Source: Pseudomonas viridiflava (GTDB taxonomy: Bacteria; Pseudomonadota; Gammaproteobacteria; Pseudomonadales; Pseudomonadaceae). From it: a stretch of DNA of 64,000 nt. Below, piece by piece: positions 34,747-42,719 of the stretch. Under the pieces are notes generated by a model. It had not been told where the DNA came from and did no database searches. It was given only the letters and a program-made list of their open reading frames with translations. A program made the position numbers and the translations under genes. Position 1 is the first letter of the stretch, and the number at the start of each line of letters is the position of its first letter. The stretch is from contig NZ_UWFN01000328.1 of the NCBI RefSeq assembly GCF_900602065.1, positions 186,001-250,000 on the forward strand. The letters are read 5' to 3'.

Positions 34747-36696
34747 TCAGAGTGCGCAGACCAGGCTCACCTGCTCACTGTTGAACCACCGGTCAATGTC
34801 TTCCGGCGGCATCGGCCGCGAAAACAGGTAGCCCTGCGCCGACATGCAGCCCAGGCTTTTCAGCGCATCCAGCTCTGCCTCGGTTTCCACGCCTTCGACG
34901 ATGCACTCAAGCTGCATGTCGTGACACAACGCAATCAGCGATTTGACGATTTTGAAGCTCGCCGGGTTGAGGTGAAGGTCGGTAACAAAGGTGCGATCGA
35001 CCTTGAGCTTGGTCAGGGACAGGGCATGGATCTGACTCAGGCTCGAATAGCCAGTACCGAAGTCGTCCAGAGAAATGCCGCAGCCCAGGTTACGAAACAG
35101 GGCGATGGCGGCTTGAGTCTGGGCCAGGTCCTGAATGACCGCCGTTTCGGTGATCTCAAGGTCCAGGCACGCCGGGTCGAATCCGCTGTCCTTGATGACC
35201 TGCACGATAATCTGCGCGGCCTCTTCCGAACTACAGTCGTGCGCGGAAAGGTTGAACGAGAGATGAACCCCGGCTGGCCAGGACTTTGCAGTCTGTAGGG
35301 CCTTGGTCAGCAGCGGCACGGTGAGGCGGTTGACCATGCCGATGCGTTCGGCGATGGGGATGAATTCACTGGGCGGGACGTTACCCAATTCAGGGCTTTT
35401 CCAGCGAGCCAACGCTTCGAACGCTACGGTGCGTTGAGTGCAGATGTCCATGATCGGCTGGAAGACCACGTGAAATTCTTCGTGCAAGTCAGCCCTGCGC
35501 AATGCCTGCTCGGTGAGCCCTTGCCGATTGAGTTGCTGACGGTGCGCAGCGGAAAACATACACACCGTACCGGGTCTGTTGCGCTTGCTTTGGTAAAGCG
35601 CGTAATCGGCGTACTCGTAGACTTCGGTTTCACTGGCCGCCAGATCAGGAAATGTTGCGATGCCAAAGGAAGCACTGATCTGAATTGGAATATCCACAAG
35701 CATGAATGGCTCACGCATGCGCGCGCAGATCAACTCACCAAACGCACGCAATTGCTCGTCGCTTTTGGCATCGGTCATGATCAACGCAAACTCGTCGCCG
35801 CCCAGTCGGGCCAGATGCACGCCGTCATCGAGCAACCCGGTCAGACGTTGTCCGACCTGATAGAGCAATTTGTCGCCAATGCTATGGCCGTAAAGATCAT
35901 TAACTGGTTTGAAACCGTCCAGGTCGATCAAGCCCACCGCCAGACGCACGTCCTGTGCGCGGGCATTCACCAGCAAGGACTCCAGTTGGGAAAAAAATTG
36001 TCGACGGTTTGCCAGCCCGGTCAGGCTGTCCATGTTGGCGAGCCGACGGTTCTCGTTGCTGAGCCTTTCAGTGCTGGCCTGCATGTTCACCAGCCGGGTG
36101 AAATCGCCGTACTGGGCTTTCAGAATGACGAGCATCGCAATGGAAACCAGCAGCACATCAATCGCGGTGGCAATAAAAGTGATGTTGTTGGTCGATGCGA
36201 AAAAAATCACAAACGCTGTGTTGACCACCACCGTGGTTGCCAGCGCTGCGGGGAGCAAATGCATCATGCAAAAGATGCAGCCGATGACCGTAATCGCCAT
36301 GTAGAAGGCGACATGAGCCTGACCGTAGCTATCGCCATACGGAAACAGCGCCAGCGACCACGCGGTAAACCCGGCCGCGACAAAGGGCGCAAGACGATTC
36401 GTGCGTTTCAGCGCAGCCAGCATCTGTTCCGGGCTAGGTATGCGGTTGCGGGTACGCCACCATTCCGCGGCACGGATGACACCGAATGCCGTCATGATCA
36501 GCGGGCAATATACCGCCAGCCAGCGCGGCGCCGCTGAATAGTGGGTGCCCGCCAGCACCAGCGTATTGATGAGCAGAATGAAATACATCATCGGCAGTTG
36601 TCGGGACAACGCGATGTATTGGGCTTTGATCAAGCCGGGGTTGCCGTGAGGCACAGACATAAGCGCTCGCAAATTGGCGAGCAACGTTTTCTTCAT
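34747..36696 (-). CDS. Membrane-bound GGDEF-EAL protein (c-di-GMP turnover)
   Basis: 649 residues. Five or six hydrophobic helices fill residues 35-195 without a large periplasmic domain; a GGDEF domain follows with intact signature GGDEF at 299-303 and an EAL domain with EAL at 427-429, DLEITETAV and DDFGTGYSSL. Both active sites look complete, so it may make or degrade c-di-GMP; the direction cannot be told. The ATG at 36696 starts a plausible N-terminus. Next to a second GGDEF-EAL gene on the same strand, 166 nt away. Confidence 0.93.
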   Translation of the reverse strand: MKKTLLANLRALMSVPHGNPGLIKAQYIALSRQLPMMYFILLINTLVLAGTHYSAAPRWLAVYCPLIMTAFGVIRAAEWWRTRNRIPSPEQMLAALKRTNRLAPFVAAGFTAWSLALFPYGDSYGQAHVAFYMAITVIGCIFCMMHLLPAALATTVVVNTAFVIFFASTNNITFIATAIDVLLVSIAMLVILKAQYGDFTRLVNMQASTERLSNENRRLANMDSLTGLANRRQFFSQLESLLVNARAQDVRLAVGLIDLDGFKPVNDLYGHSIGDKLLYQVGQRLTGLLDDGVHLARLGGDEFALIMTDAKSDEQLRAFGELICARMREPFMLVDIPIQISASFGIATFPDLAASETEVYEYADYALYQSKRNRPGTVCMFSAAHRQQLNRQGLTEQALRRADLHEEFHVVFQPIMDICTQRTVAFEALARWKSPELGNVPPSEFIPIAERIGMVNRLTVPLLTKALQTAKSWPAGVHLSFNLSAHDCSSEEAAQIIVQVIKDSGFDPACLDLEITETAVIQDLAQTQAAIALFRNLGCGISLDDFGTGYSSLSQIHALSLTKLKVDRTFVTDLHLNPASFKIVKSLIALCHDMQLECIVEGVETEAELDALKSLGCMSAQGYLFSRPMPPEDIDRWFNSEQVSLVCAL

Positions 36697-36862
36697 GAGG
36701 CGCAGCTCTGAAATTTCAACCAGTTGTAAACCGACCGGATCTCCGTTCCAGTGTGGGCCAAGTGCATCAATGGACAGTGCGCTTACTCATTCGTGTCGGC
36801 AGGATTACAGGATTATGAAAACCTTCCGATGAATGGTGGCCATTTGATTGTAGATCACGTTT

Positions 36863-39493
36863 TCAAGTTGGGATGGGAACCCCCAGCCATTCCTCAAATT
36901 CGTCTACCGGCATCGGTCGACTGATCAAATAACCTTGGCCCGTATCACAACCGGCATTACGCAGGAAGGCCAGTTGTTCCGGGGTTTCGATACCCTCGGC
37001 GGTGACGGTGAAACCCAGTGCGTGACCCAATTCGATAACGGCCTGGGTAATCGCGACGTAGGCTTTGTCATGGGGCAGACCGGAAACGAACGTGCGATCT
37101 ATCTTCAGGTTGTCGATGGGCAAGTCTTTCAGATAGGCCAGAGACGAGTAGCCCGTACCGAAATCATCGACGGCCACGGTCAGGCCCATACTGCGCAACT
37201 GACTCAGTACTGTGTGCGCCAACTCCTGGCGGTTCATGATCAGGCTTTCGGTGACTTCAATTTCCAGCGCCTGAGCCGGCAAGTCATAACGCTGCAACGC
37301 CAGCCGTACGTCTTCGACAAAGTTGCCGCGCTCGATTTGCAGCACGGCCACGTTGATCGCCACGTGACCGGTAAACAATCCACTCTCGCGCCAGCGCCGC
37401 GCCTGACGGCACACGTGCTCCAGTACCCACTGGCCAATAGAGACGATCAACCCGGTACGCTCTGCAAGCGGAATAAAATCGGCAGGCGACACCAGCCCAA
37501 GCGTCGGGCTACGCCATCTGATCAGTGCCTCTGCACCCTCAACCCGGCCCCTTTTCAGGTCCAGCTTGGATTGATACCAGACCTCGAACTCATTACGTTC
37601 GAGTGCCTGCCGCAGTGCAGCTTCCAGCGCGACTCGCGCCTGAATCAGCGTGGTCATGTGTGGCTGGTAGAAGCAGAAATCATTGCGCCCGCCTTCTTTG
37701 GCGGCGTACATCGCCGTATCGGCCTGGGTCAGCAGCGCCTGGGCGGTAGCGCCGTTCGCGGGGTACATCGTGACGCCGATACTGGCGGTCACGAGTGCGG
37801 CGGTCCCCTCAAGATCGAACGGTTGCTGCAACGATCTCAGGATCTTCCCCACCACAGGGACGGCGTCCGCCTCGCATTCAAGCCCGTCGAGAATGAAACC
37901 AAACTCATCGCCCCCCAAGCGGGCGACAACATCTCCAGACCTCACCGCATCGACAAACCGGTGAGTGGCATGTTGCAGCAGTAAATCACCCATGGGGTGG
38001 CCAAGACTGTCGTTGACCAGTTTGAAACCATCCAGATCCAGCATCAGCACGGCCATGCAGTTGTTTTGCCGCTTTGCCTGCTCAATGCCTTGATTCAGCT
38101 GTTTGTGGAATAGCACCCGATTAGGCAGGCCGGTCACCGAGTCAAAATGAGCCAGGCGCTCAAGGCCCCGCTCAGCCTCCTTGCGTGCGGTGATATCGCG
38201 GACGATCGCGTACGTCACCTGCTCGTGTGCAAGCTGCATGGTGCACAGCGTCACCTCGGTGGGGAAGACACTGCCATCCACACGCTTGTGGTCCCATTCA
38301 AAGCGCAATGAACCCTCACGCTCGACCTCGGCCCTCAGGGCTGCGGCTTTGTCTACCGAGGACTGCCCATCCGGCTGGAACTGCGGTGAGATATCGGCGA
38401 CGGTGACGCTCGGGAACCCAGGCCCGTCGAACCCCAGTGCTTGAAGCCCTGCAGAGTTACCCAGATTGATTCGTCCGTCCTGGCCTCTGATCCAGATAGG
38501 ATCGGGAGAGCGCTCGAACAAGGTGCGAAAGCGATCCTCACTTTGTACCAATGAAGACGAAATGTTCTCTCGCTCGGCGATCTCCTCGCGAAGCTCGGAG
38601 TTTCGTCGGCGAATCAATCGGTGATTCAGGCTGGCCTGCAGAATGAAGATGCTTAACAGCAGAGAGATCGATATGGCCAACAGGAAAAGCGAGGAGTCGA
38701 TAATCGTGAGTTTTGCCCAGCCGGCTCTGGGCTGAGCCGCCAGTTGCCAGGTGCCACCGGGAATACTGACCTCGACGACAACGGGATCGCCATCAAAAAG
38801 CGCTGCATCGCCGTAAATCATCCCGCCCTCAGCCCCTCGACCATTCTGGCCGCGCAGCGCGACTCTCAGCCCTTCCTCTTCCTCAAGGCCCCCGGCTTTG
38901 AGCAACGCTTCAGTACCGGCAACCACGGAAACAAGGCCCCAGTAAGCATCATGTTCGTCATGGGCAGACAGGAAAACCGGACGCCGGTAGATCAATTCCC
39001 GGCCGCCCTGGTACAAGGTCACAGGCCCTGCCAACAACGCAGCGCCGGACAGGCGCGCTTTCACAATAAGGGGAAACTGTTCGGGCCGAGTCCTGTAGTT
39101 CAGACCGATAATGCCCTCGTTGCCTGCCAGGGGGTATGTATCCTGAATCACGTCACCAGGGGCAATGACAATGTGGCGAATGTAGGGCACAGCCTCGATT
39201 GCACTTTGAGCCATGCGCCTGAAATGCCGTGGCGAAATACTGCCGTCGATACTGATGAGCTGGGCGATACCCTCGGTGCCACTGAAAGCAAACCGAACGC
39301 GCTCCGCCAGTCGCGTACCCAGACTGCTGAGCTGCAACGTCACGCCATCCCGCTCGCTGTCGCGATAACGTGCGTTATCCAGTGCGCCCAGCCCGTAGGA
39401 AAGCACTGCGCCAATGAACAGCACTCCAAGAGGTAAAAGGAAGGTGCTGTAGGAGCCCTTATAACGGCTCGCTGTTGCCTGGGCTTCGTTCAC
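36863..39493 (-). CDS. CHASE-PAS-GGDEF-EAL sensor protein (c-di-GMP turnover)
   Basis: 876 residues. One helix (17-37), a periplasmic CHASE-like sensor (about 45-260), a second helix (266-288), a short coiled coil, a PAS domain (about 315-435), GGDEF (signature 527-531) and EAL (655-657, with EVTESLIM and DDFGTGYSSL). All catalytic signatures are intact. The start is a GTG at 39493 in a weak context; nothing better lies downstream before the first helix. It senses an unknown periplasmic ligand and links it to c-di-GMP, hence to biofilm and motility, like its neighbour. Confidence 0.93.
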   Translation of the reverse strand: MNEAQATASRYKGSYSTFLLPLGVLFIGAVLSYGLGALDNARYRDSERDGVTLQLSSLGTRLAERVRFAFSGTEGIAQLISIDGSISPRHFRRMAQSAIEAVPYIRHIVIAPGDVIQDTYPLAGNEGIIGLNYRTRPEQFPLIVKARLSGAALLAGPVTLYQGGRELIYRRPVFLSAHDEHDAYWGLVSVVAGTEALLKAGGLEEEEGLRVALRGQNGRGAEGGMIYGDAALFDGDPVVVEVSIPGGTWQLAAQPRAGWAKLTIIDSSLFLLAISISLLLSIFILQASLNHRLIRRRNSELREEIAERENISSSLVQSEDRFRTLFERSPDPIWIRGQDGRINLGNSAGLQALGFDGPGFPSVTVADISPQFQPDGQSSVDKAAALRAEVEREGSLRFEWDHKRVDGSVFPTEVTLCTMQLAHEQVTYAIVRDITARKEAERGLERLAHFDSVTGLPNRVLFHKQLNQGIEQAKRQNNCMAVLMLDLDGFKLVNDSLGHPMGDLLLQHATHRFVDAVRSGDVVARLGGDEFGFILDGLECEADAVPVVGKILRSLQQPFDLEGTAALVTASIGVTMYPANGATAQALLTQADTAMYAAKEGGRNDFCFYQPHMTTLIQARVALEAALRQALERNEFEVWYQSKLDLKRGRVEGAEALIRWRSPTLGLVSPADFIPLAERTGLIVSIGQWVLEHVCRQARRWRESGLFTGHVAINVAVLQIERGNFVEDVRLALQRYDLPAQALEIEVTESLIMNRQELAHTVLSQLRSMGLTVAVDDFGTGYSSLAYLKDLPIDNLKIDRTFVSGLPHDKAYVAITQAVIELGHALGFTVTAEGIETPEQLAFLRNAGCDTGQGYLISRPMPVDEFEEWLGVPIPT

Positions 39494-39693
39494 ATGCAGC
39501 TACCCATGTACGCCGATAAAAGAAATTCGAATGCATCTCGTCATCGACCTGAATCACCGTTCCTTGAGCGGCATTTTCAACTATCAATTTGGCCAATGAT
39601 CGGTACCAATAGCATTGACTTCTTAATAAATCTGAGCGGCGTAGCATTGCCTCCATACCGAGTTAACAACTAACCCGATCTGGAGCAACTACC

Positions 39694-40155
39694 ATGAAAA
39701 CTTCAAAACTGATTTTCGGCCTGGCCTTCTCCGTACTGGCTTCAAGTGCTTTCGCTTCTCCACAGCTTCCAAGCCTTCCAGGCAACAACGACACCAACCT
39801 GATCGACCCTACTCCGGCGGTCATCGTTGTGGCTGAAGGCGGTGCAGTTCATACCAACGTCGGCGCAAACCGCATCGCTGCTGATGGCGCTGACCGCGTC
39901 GGTGCCAACCGTCTCACTTCTGATGGTGCTGACCACGTCGGTGCTAACCGTCTCGCCGCTGATGGCGCTGACCGCGTCGGTGCTAACCGTCTCACTTCTG
40001 ATGGTGCTGACCACGTCGGCGCAAATCGTCTCGCTGCTGATGGTGCTGATCACGTCGGTGCAAATCGTCTGACTTCTGATGGTGCTGACCACGTCGGTGC
40101 AAATCGTCTCGCTGCTGATGGTGCTGACCACGTCGGTGCAAATCGTCTGAGCTGA
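39694..40155 (+). CDS. Secreted protein made of 13-residue tandem repeats
   Basis: 153 residues. A signal peptide (residues 1-22, cleavage after AFA) and a 39-residue linker are followed by seven tandem copies of a 13-residue unit (62-152), alternating AADGAD(R/H)VGANRL and TSDGADHVGANRL, preceded by a half copy VGANRI. The units are strongly periodic with conserved Asp, Gly, Asn and Arg, suggesting a repetitive solenoid or an extended surface filament. GGAG lies 10 nt before the ATG and a strong terminator follows. It is a single-gene unit next to chemoreceptors. I do not recognise a function. Confidence 0.8.
   Translation: MKTSKLIFGLAFSVLASSAFASPQLPSLPGNNDTNLIDPTPAVIVVAEGGAVHTNVGANRIAADGADRVGANRLTSDGADHVGANRLAADGADRVGANRLTSDGADHVGANRLAADGADHVGANRLTSDGADHVGANRLAADGADHVGANRLS
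39877..40149 (+). repeat. Seven tandem 39-nt repeats with 78-nt higher order
   Basis: In-frame minisatellite coding the 13-residue units. Type 1 (GCTGATGGCGCTGACCGCGT core) and type 2 (ACTTCTGATGGTGCTGACCA core) alternate, so the true period is 78 nt. Neighbouring copies are near identical, indicating recent expansion or homogenisation by slippage or recombination; copy number probably differs between strains. Confidence 0.95.
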
Positions 40156-40175
40156 TTTTATTCTGCTCTTCAAAC

Positions 40176-40204
40176 AGCCCGGCTTTGGCCGGGCTTAATT
40201 TTGT
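40176..40204 (+). terminator. Intrinsic terminator of the repeat-protein gene
   Basis: Perfect 8-bp stem AGCCCGGC/GCCGGGCT with loop TTTG, followed by TAATTTT, 20 nt past the stop codon. Confidence 0.85.
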
Positions 40205-40525
40205 CTGCAATAAAGCCTTGTGATCATAGGGGTATATATAAAGCCGCCGGACCAACAAGCTCTGCTAAAGATAATTGGATCCAATTATCCGCGTGATAAT
40301 TAGCCCAACAAATATGATGTCCGATATCTACTTAAAAACTTTTCCGCGATTAAAAACTGTTGATCAAACAACTGCTTGAAACTGTGCATTACTTTTTGAC
40401 GATCGGTCATTCAGGTTCGTAAACCATTGCCGATAGGGTGTTGTACAGATGTCTCGCTGCCTTAAAAAAATAACGCTCCGGCTGTGATTGATCTTCCAAG
40501 CAAAAAAAACTCGTGGAGAAACACA
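40205..40525. other. AT-rich intergenic region before the chemoreceptor pair
   Basis: About 320 nt without a convincing gene, noticeably AT-rich. It contains the palindrome at 40270-40289 and presumably the promoter of the first chemoreceptor gene. Confidence 0.5.
40270..40289. promoter_or_regulatory. Perfect 20-bp palindrome, candidate GntR-type operator
   Basis: GATAATTGGATCCAATTATC is self-complementary over all 20 bases. Its core ATTGGATCCAAT is the kind of site bound by FadR-branch GntR regulators; from memory it equals the Caulobacter VanR operator core. It lies 237 nt before the chemoreceptor start and 115 nt after the repeat-protein stop. Confidence 0.45.
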
Positions 40526-42448
40526 ATGAACAGCTGGTTCGCCAATATCAGCGTCAATATGAAGCTCGCCCTCGGTTTTGGGCTCGTGCTTATTTTTACT
40601 GCCATCCTTGCTCTGACTGGCTGGAACAGCCTGAGCAAACTCATTGACCGTAGCAACTGGATGAGTGACATCACCGAGCTCAACGCTCAGTTGACCAAAT
40701 TGCGCGTGGCGCGCTTGCAATACATGGTGGCAGACGGTGACGACACCGTGGCTCAGACCGTTCAGGTGGCCCTGGATGGCTTCAAGGCTCAGCAGGAAAA
40801 ACTGCTGAAAAGCTTCAAGAGCCCGGAAAACATTGCACTGTTGAAGCAACTGAGCACCGTAATCGCCGAATATGAAAAAGGCCTCGCCGAAATGCGCGCG
40901 GGCTACAAGGCCAGCAATAGCGCACGCGAGGCAATGGGCGTTCATGCCGACAAAGGCAATGCGCTGGTCGATCAACTCTACGCTGATGTATTGAACCTGG
41001 GTGCAGACGACGAACGCCGCTTCGAACAGTATCAAGCCATCAGCAAAGTCAAACAGGACCTGATGCTCGCGCGTTATGAAACTCGCGGTTATACCGGCAA
41101 CACCACGCCTGAAAATGAGCAAAAGGCGCTGAACCAGATCGAGAACGCGATCAAAGGTCTGCAAGCCACTCAATCGACTTTCAGCGGCGTCCAAGCTGAC
41201 CGTCTCAAACAGCTGGAAGCCGAGCTGGGCGAGTACCGCACCTCTTTGGTCGGGTTCAAAACCACCATTGGCAACCTCGCTGTACTGCGCAAGAACATGA
41301 CGACCCAAGGTGCGACCATCGTCAAACTCAGCGATGACATGTACAAAATCCAGCTGGATCGTCGCGACATCGAAAGCGCCGACGCACGCAACATGCAATT
41401 GATCTGCACCCTGCTAGCGCTGGTACTCGGCGTACTGGCTGCCGTGATCATCACGCGCCAGATCACCCGTCCATTGAAAGACACCCTGGAAGTTGTAGAG
41501 CGCATTGGCTCCGGTGATCTGTCGCACACCATGGTCGTGACGCGTCGCGACGAATTGGGCGAACTGCAACAAGGTATCCAGCGTATGGGTACAACCTTGC
41601 GCGACCTGATCGGCAATATCCGTGACAGCGTTGTACAGATTGCCAGCGCAGCAGAAGAACTGTCCGCCGTCACCGAGCAGACCAGCGCGGGTGTTAACAG
41701 TCAGAAAGTCGAAACTGATCAAGTCGCAACGGCCATGCACGAAATGTCGGCCACGGTGCAGGAAGTTGCCCGTAATGCCGAGCAGGCTTCCCACGCGGCC
41801 TCGGTCGCCGATAAAGAAGCACGCAACGGTGACAAGGTTGTCGGCGAAGCCATCGTGCAGATTGAACGTCTGGCAGCCGAGGTCGTGCGCTCCACTGACG
41901 CAATGACTCAGCTTGAGCAGGAAAGCGACAAAATCGGCAAGGTCATGGACGTGATCAAGGCCGTCGCTGAGCAAACCAACCTGCTGGCCCTCAACGCGGC
42001 GATCGAAGCGGCGCGTGCCGGTGAAGCTGGTCGCGGTTTTGCGGTAGTCGCTGACGAAGTCCGCGGTCTGGCGCAGCGCACACAGAAATCCACCGAAGAA
42101 ATCGAAGCGCTGGTTGCCGGTTTGCAGAACGGCACTCGTCAGGTGTCGAGCATTATGCTCAGCAGCCGCGAGTTGACAGAAAGCAGCGTGACGCTGACCC
42201 GCAAGGCCGGTACATCGCTGGAAAGCATCACCCTGACGGTTTCCAATATTCAGGCCATGAACCAGCAAATCGCTGCCGCAGCGGAAGAGCAAAGCGCAGT
42301 GGCCGAGGAAATCAGCCGCAGCATCATCAACGTGCGCGATGTTTCCGAGCAGACCGCTTCGGCTAGCGAAGAGACCGCCGCGTCCAGCGTTGAACTCGCC
42401 CGCCTGGGCAATCAGCTGCAAATGCTGGTGAGTCACTTCAAGGTCTGA
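40526..42448 (+). CDS. Methyl-accepting chemotaxis protein with HBM-type sensor domain
   Basis: 640 residues: helix 1 (about 12-32), an all-helical periplasmic sensor of about 250 residues whose length and RYE(T/V)RGYTGN signature fit the helical bimodular (HBM) domain of McpS-type receptors, helix 2 (about 290-312), HAMP, and a signalling domain with the hub EQTNLLALNAAIEAARAGEA. HBM receptors bind TCA-cycle and other organic acids. No C-terminal CheR-binding pentapeptide is present (it ends VSHFKV). GGAG lies 8 nt before the ATG at 40526; a 14-codon upstream extension has no start site. Tandem paralogue follows. Confidence 0.93.
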   Translation: MNSWFANISVNMKLALGFGLVLIFTAILALTGWNSLSKLIDRSNWMSDITELNAQLTKLRVARLQYMVADGDDTVAQTVQVALDGFKAQQEKLLKSFKSPENIALLKQLSTVIAEYEKGLAEMRAGYKASNSAREAMGVHADKGNALVDQLYADVLNLGADDERRFEQYQAISKVKQDLMLARYETRGYTGNTTPENEQKALNQIENAIKGLQATQSTFSGVQADRLKQLEAELGEYRTSLVGFKTTIGNLAVLRKNMTTQGATIVKLSDDMYKIQLDRRDIESADARNMQLICTLLALVLGVLAAVIITRQITRPLKDTLEVVERIGSGDLSHTMVVTRRDELGELQQGIQRMGTTLRDLIGNIRDSVVQIASAAEELSAVTEQTSAGVNSQKVETDQVATAMHEMSATVQEVARNAEQASHAASVADKEARNGDKVVGEAIVQIERLAAEVVRSTDAMTQLEQESDKIGKVMDVIKAVAEQTNLLALNAAIEAARAGEAGRGFAVVADEVRGLAQRTQKSTEEIEALVAGLQNGTRQVSSIMLSSRELTESSVTLTRKAGTSLESITLTVSNIQAMNQQIAAAAEEQSAVAEEISRSIINVRDVSEQTASASEETAASSVELARLGNQLQMLVSHFKV

Positions 42449-42480
42449 CCCTTTTCAGTCAGCACCTCGCAATACACCTC

Positions 42481-42503
42481 AAGCCCGGCTAAATGCCGGG
42501 CTT
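42481..42503 (+). terminator. Hairpin after the first chemoreceptor gene
   Basis: Perfect 9-bp stem AAGCCCGGC/GCCGGGCTT with loop TAAAT, 33 nt past the stop. The U-run is weak (GAGCGTTT), so read-through into the second receptor is possible. Confidence 0.65.
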
Positions 42504-42719
42504 GAGCGTTTCTGAAGCACGTTTTTGCAAGATCATCCCAACGGCATCGATAAAATGACGCCAAAAAATTGATGGCCAAGCGCCACGATTTTTAGTATTC
42601 ATACATTCATATATATCAATTTGTTTCAGGCTAGCGCCTCGATCAGTGATCAGCGTCGTCCGTTCATCTCTATCGCTGGCTCCCTTACTGCAGCTTTGGC
42701 AAGATTTCCAAGGAGTGTC

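Noticed and set aside
35434..36537. 367-codon plus-strand frame inside the first GGDEF-EAL gene
   Set aside because: Antisense to conserved GGDEF and EAL motifs; Gln/His/Arg-rich and without a ribosome-binding site.
39877..40149. Regular 39-nt repeats as a possible CRISPR array
   Set aside because: No spacers, units are contiguous and in frame within a signal-peptide-bearing gene; they are protein repeats.
39742..40258. Minus-strand repeat frames opposite the secreted repeat protein
   Set aside because: Repeats translate in several frames; only the plus-strand frame has a signal peptide, ribosome-binding site and terminator.
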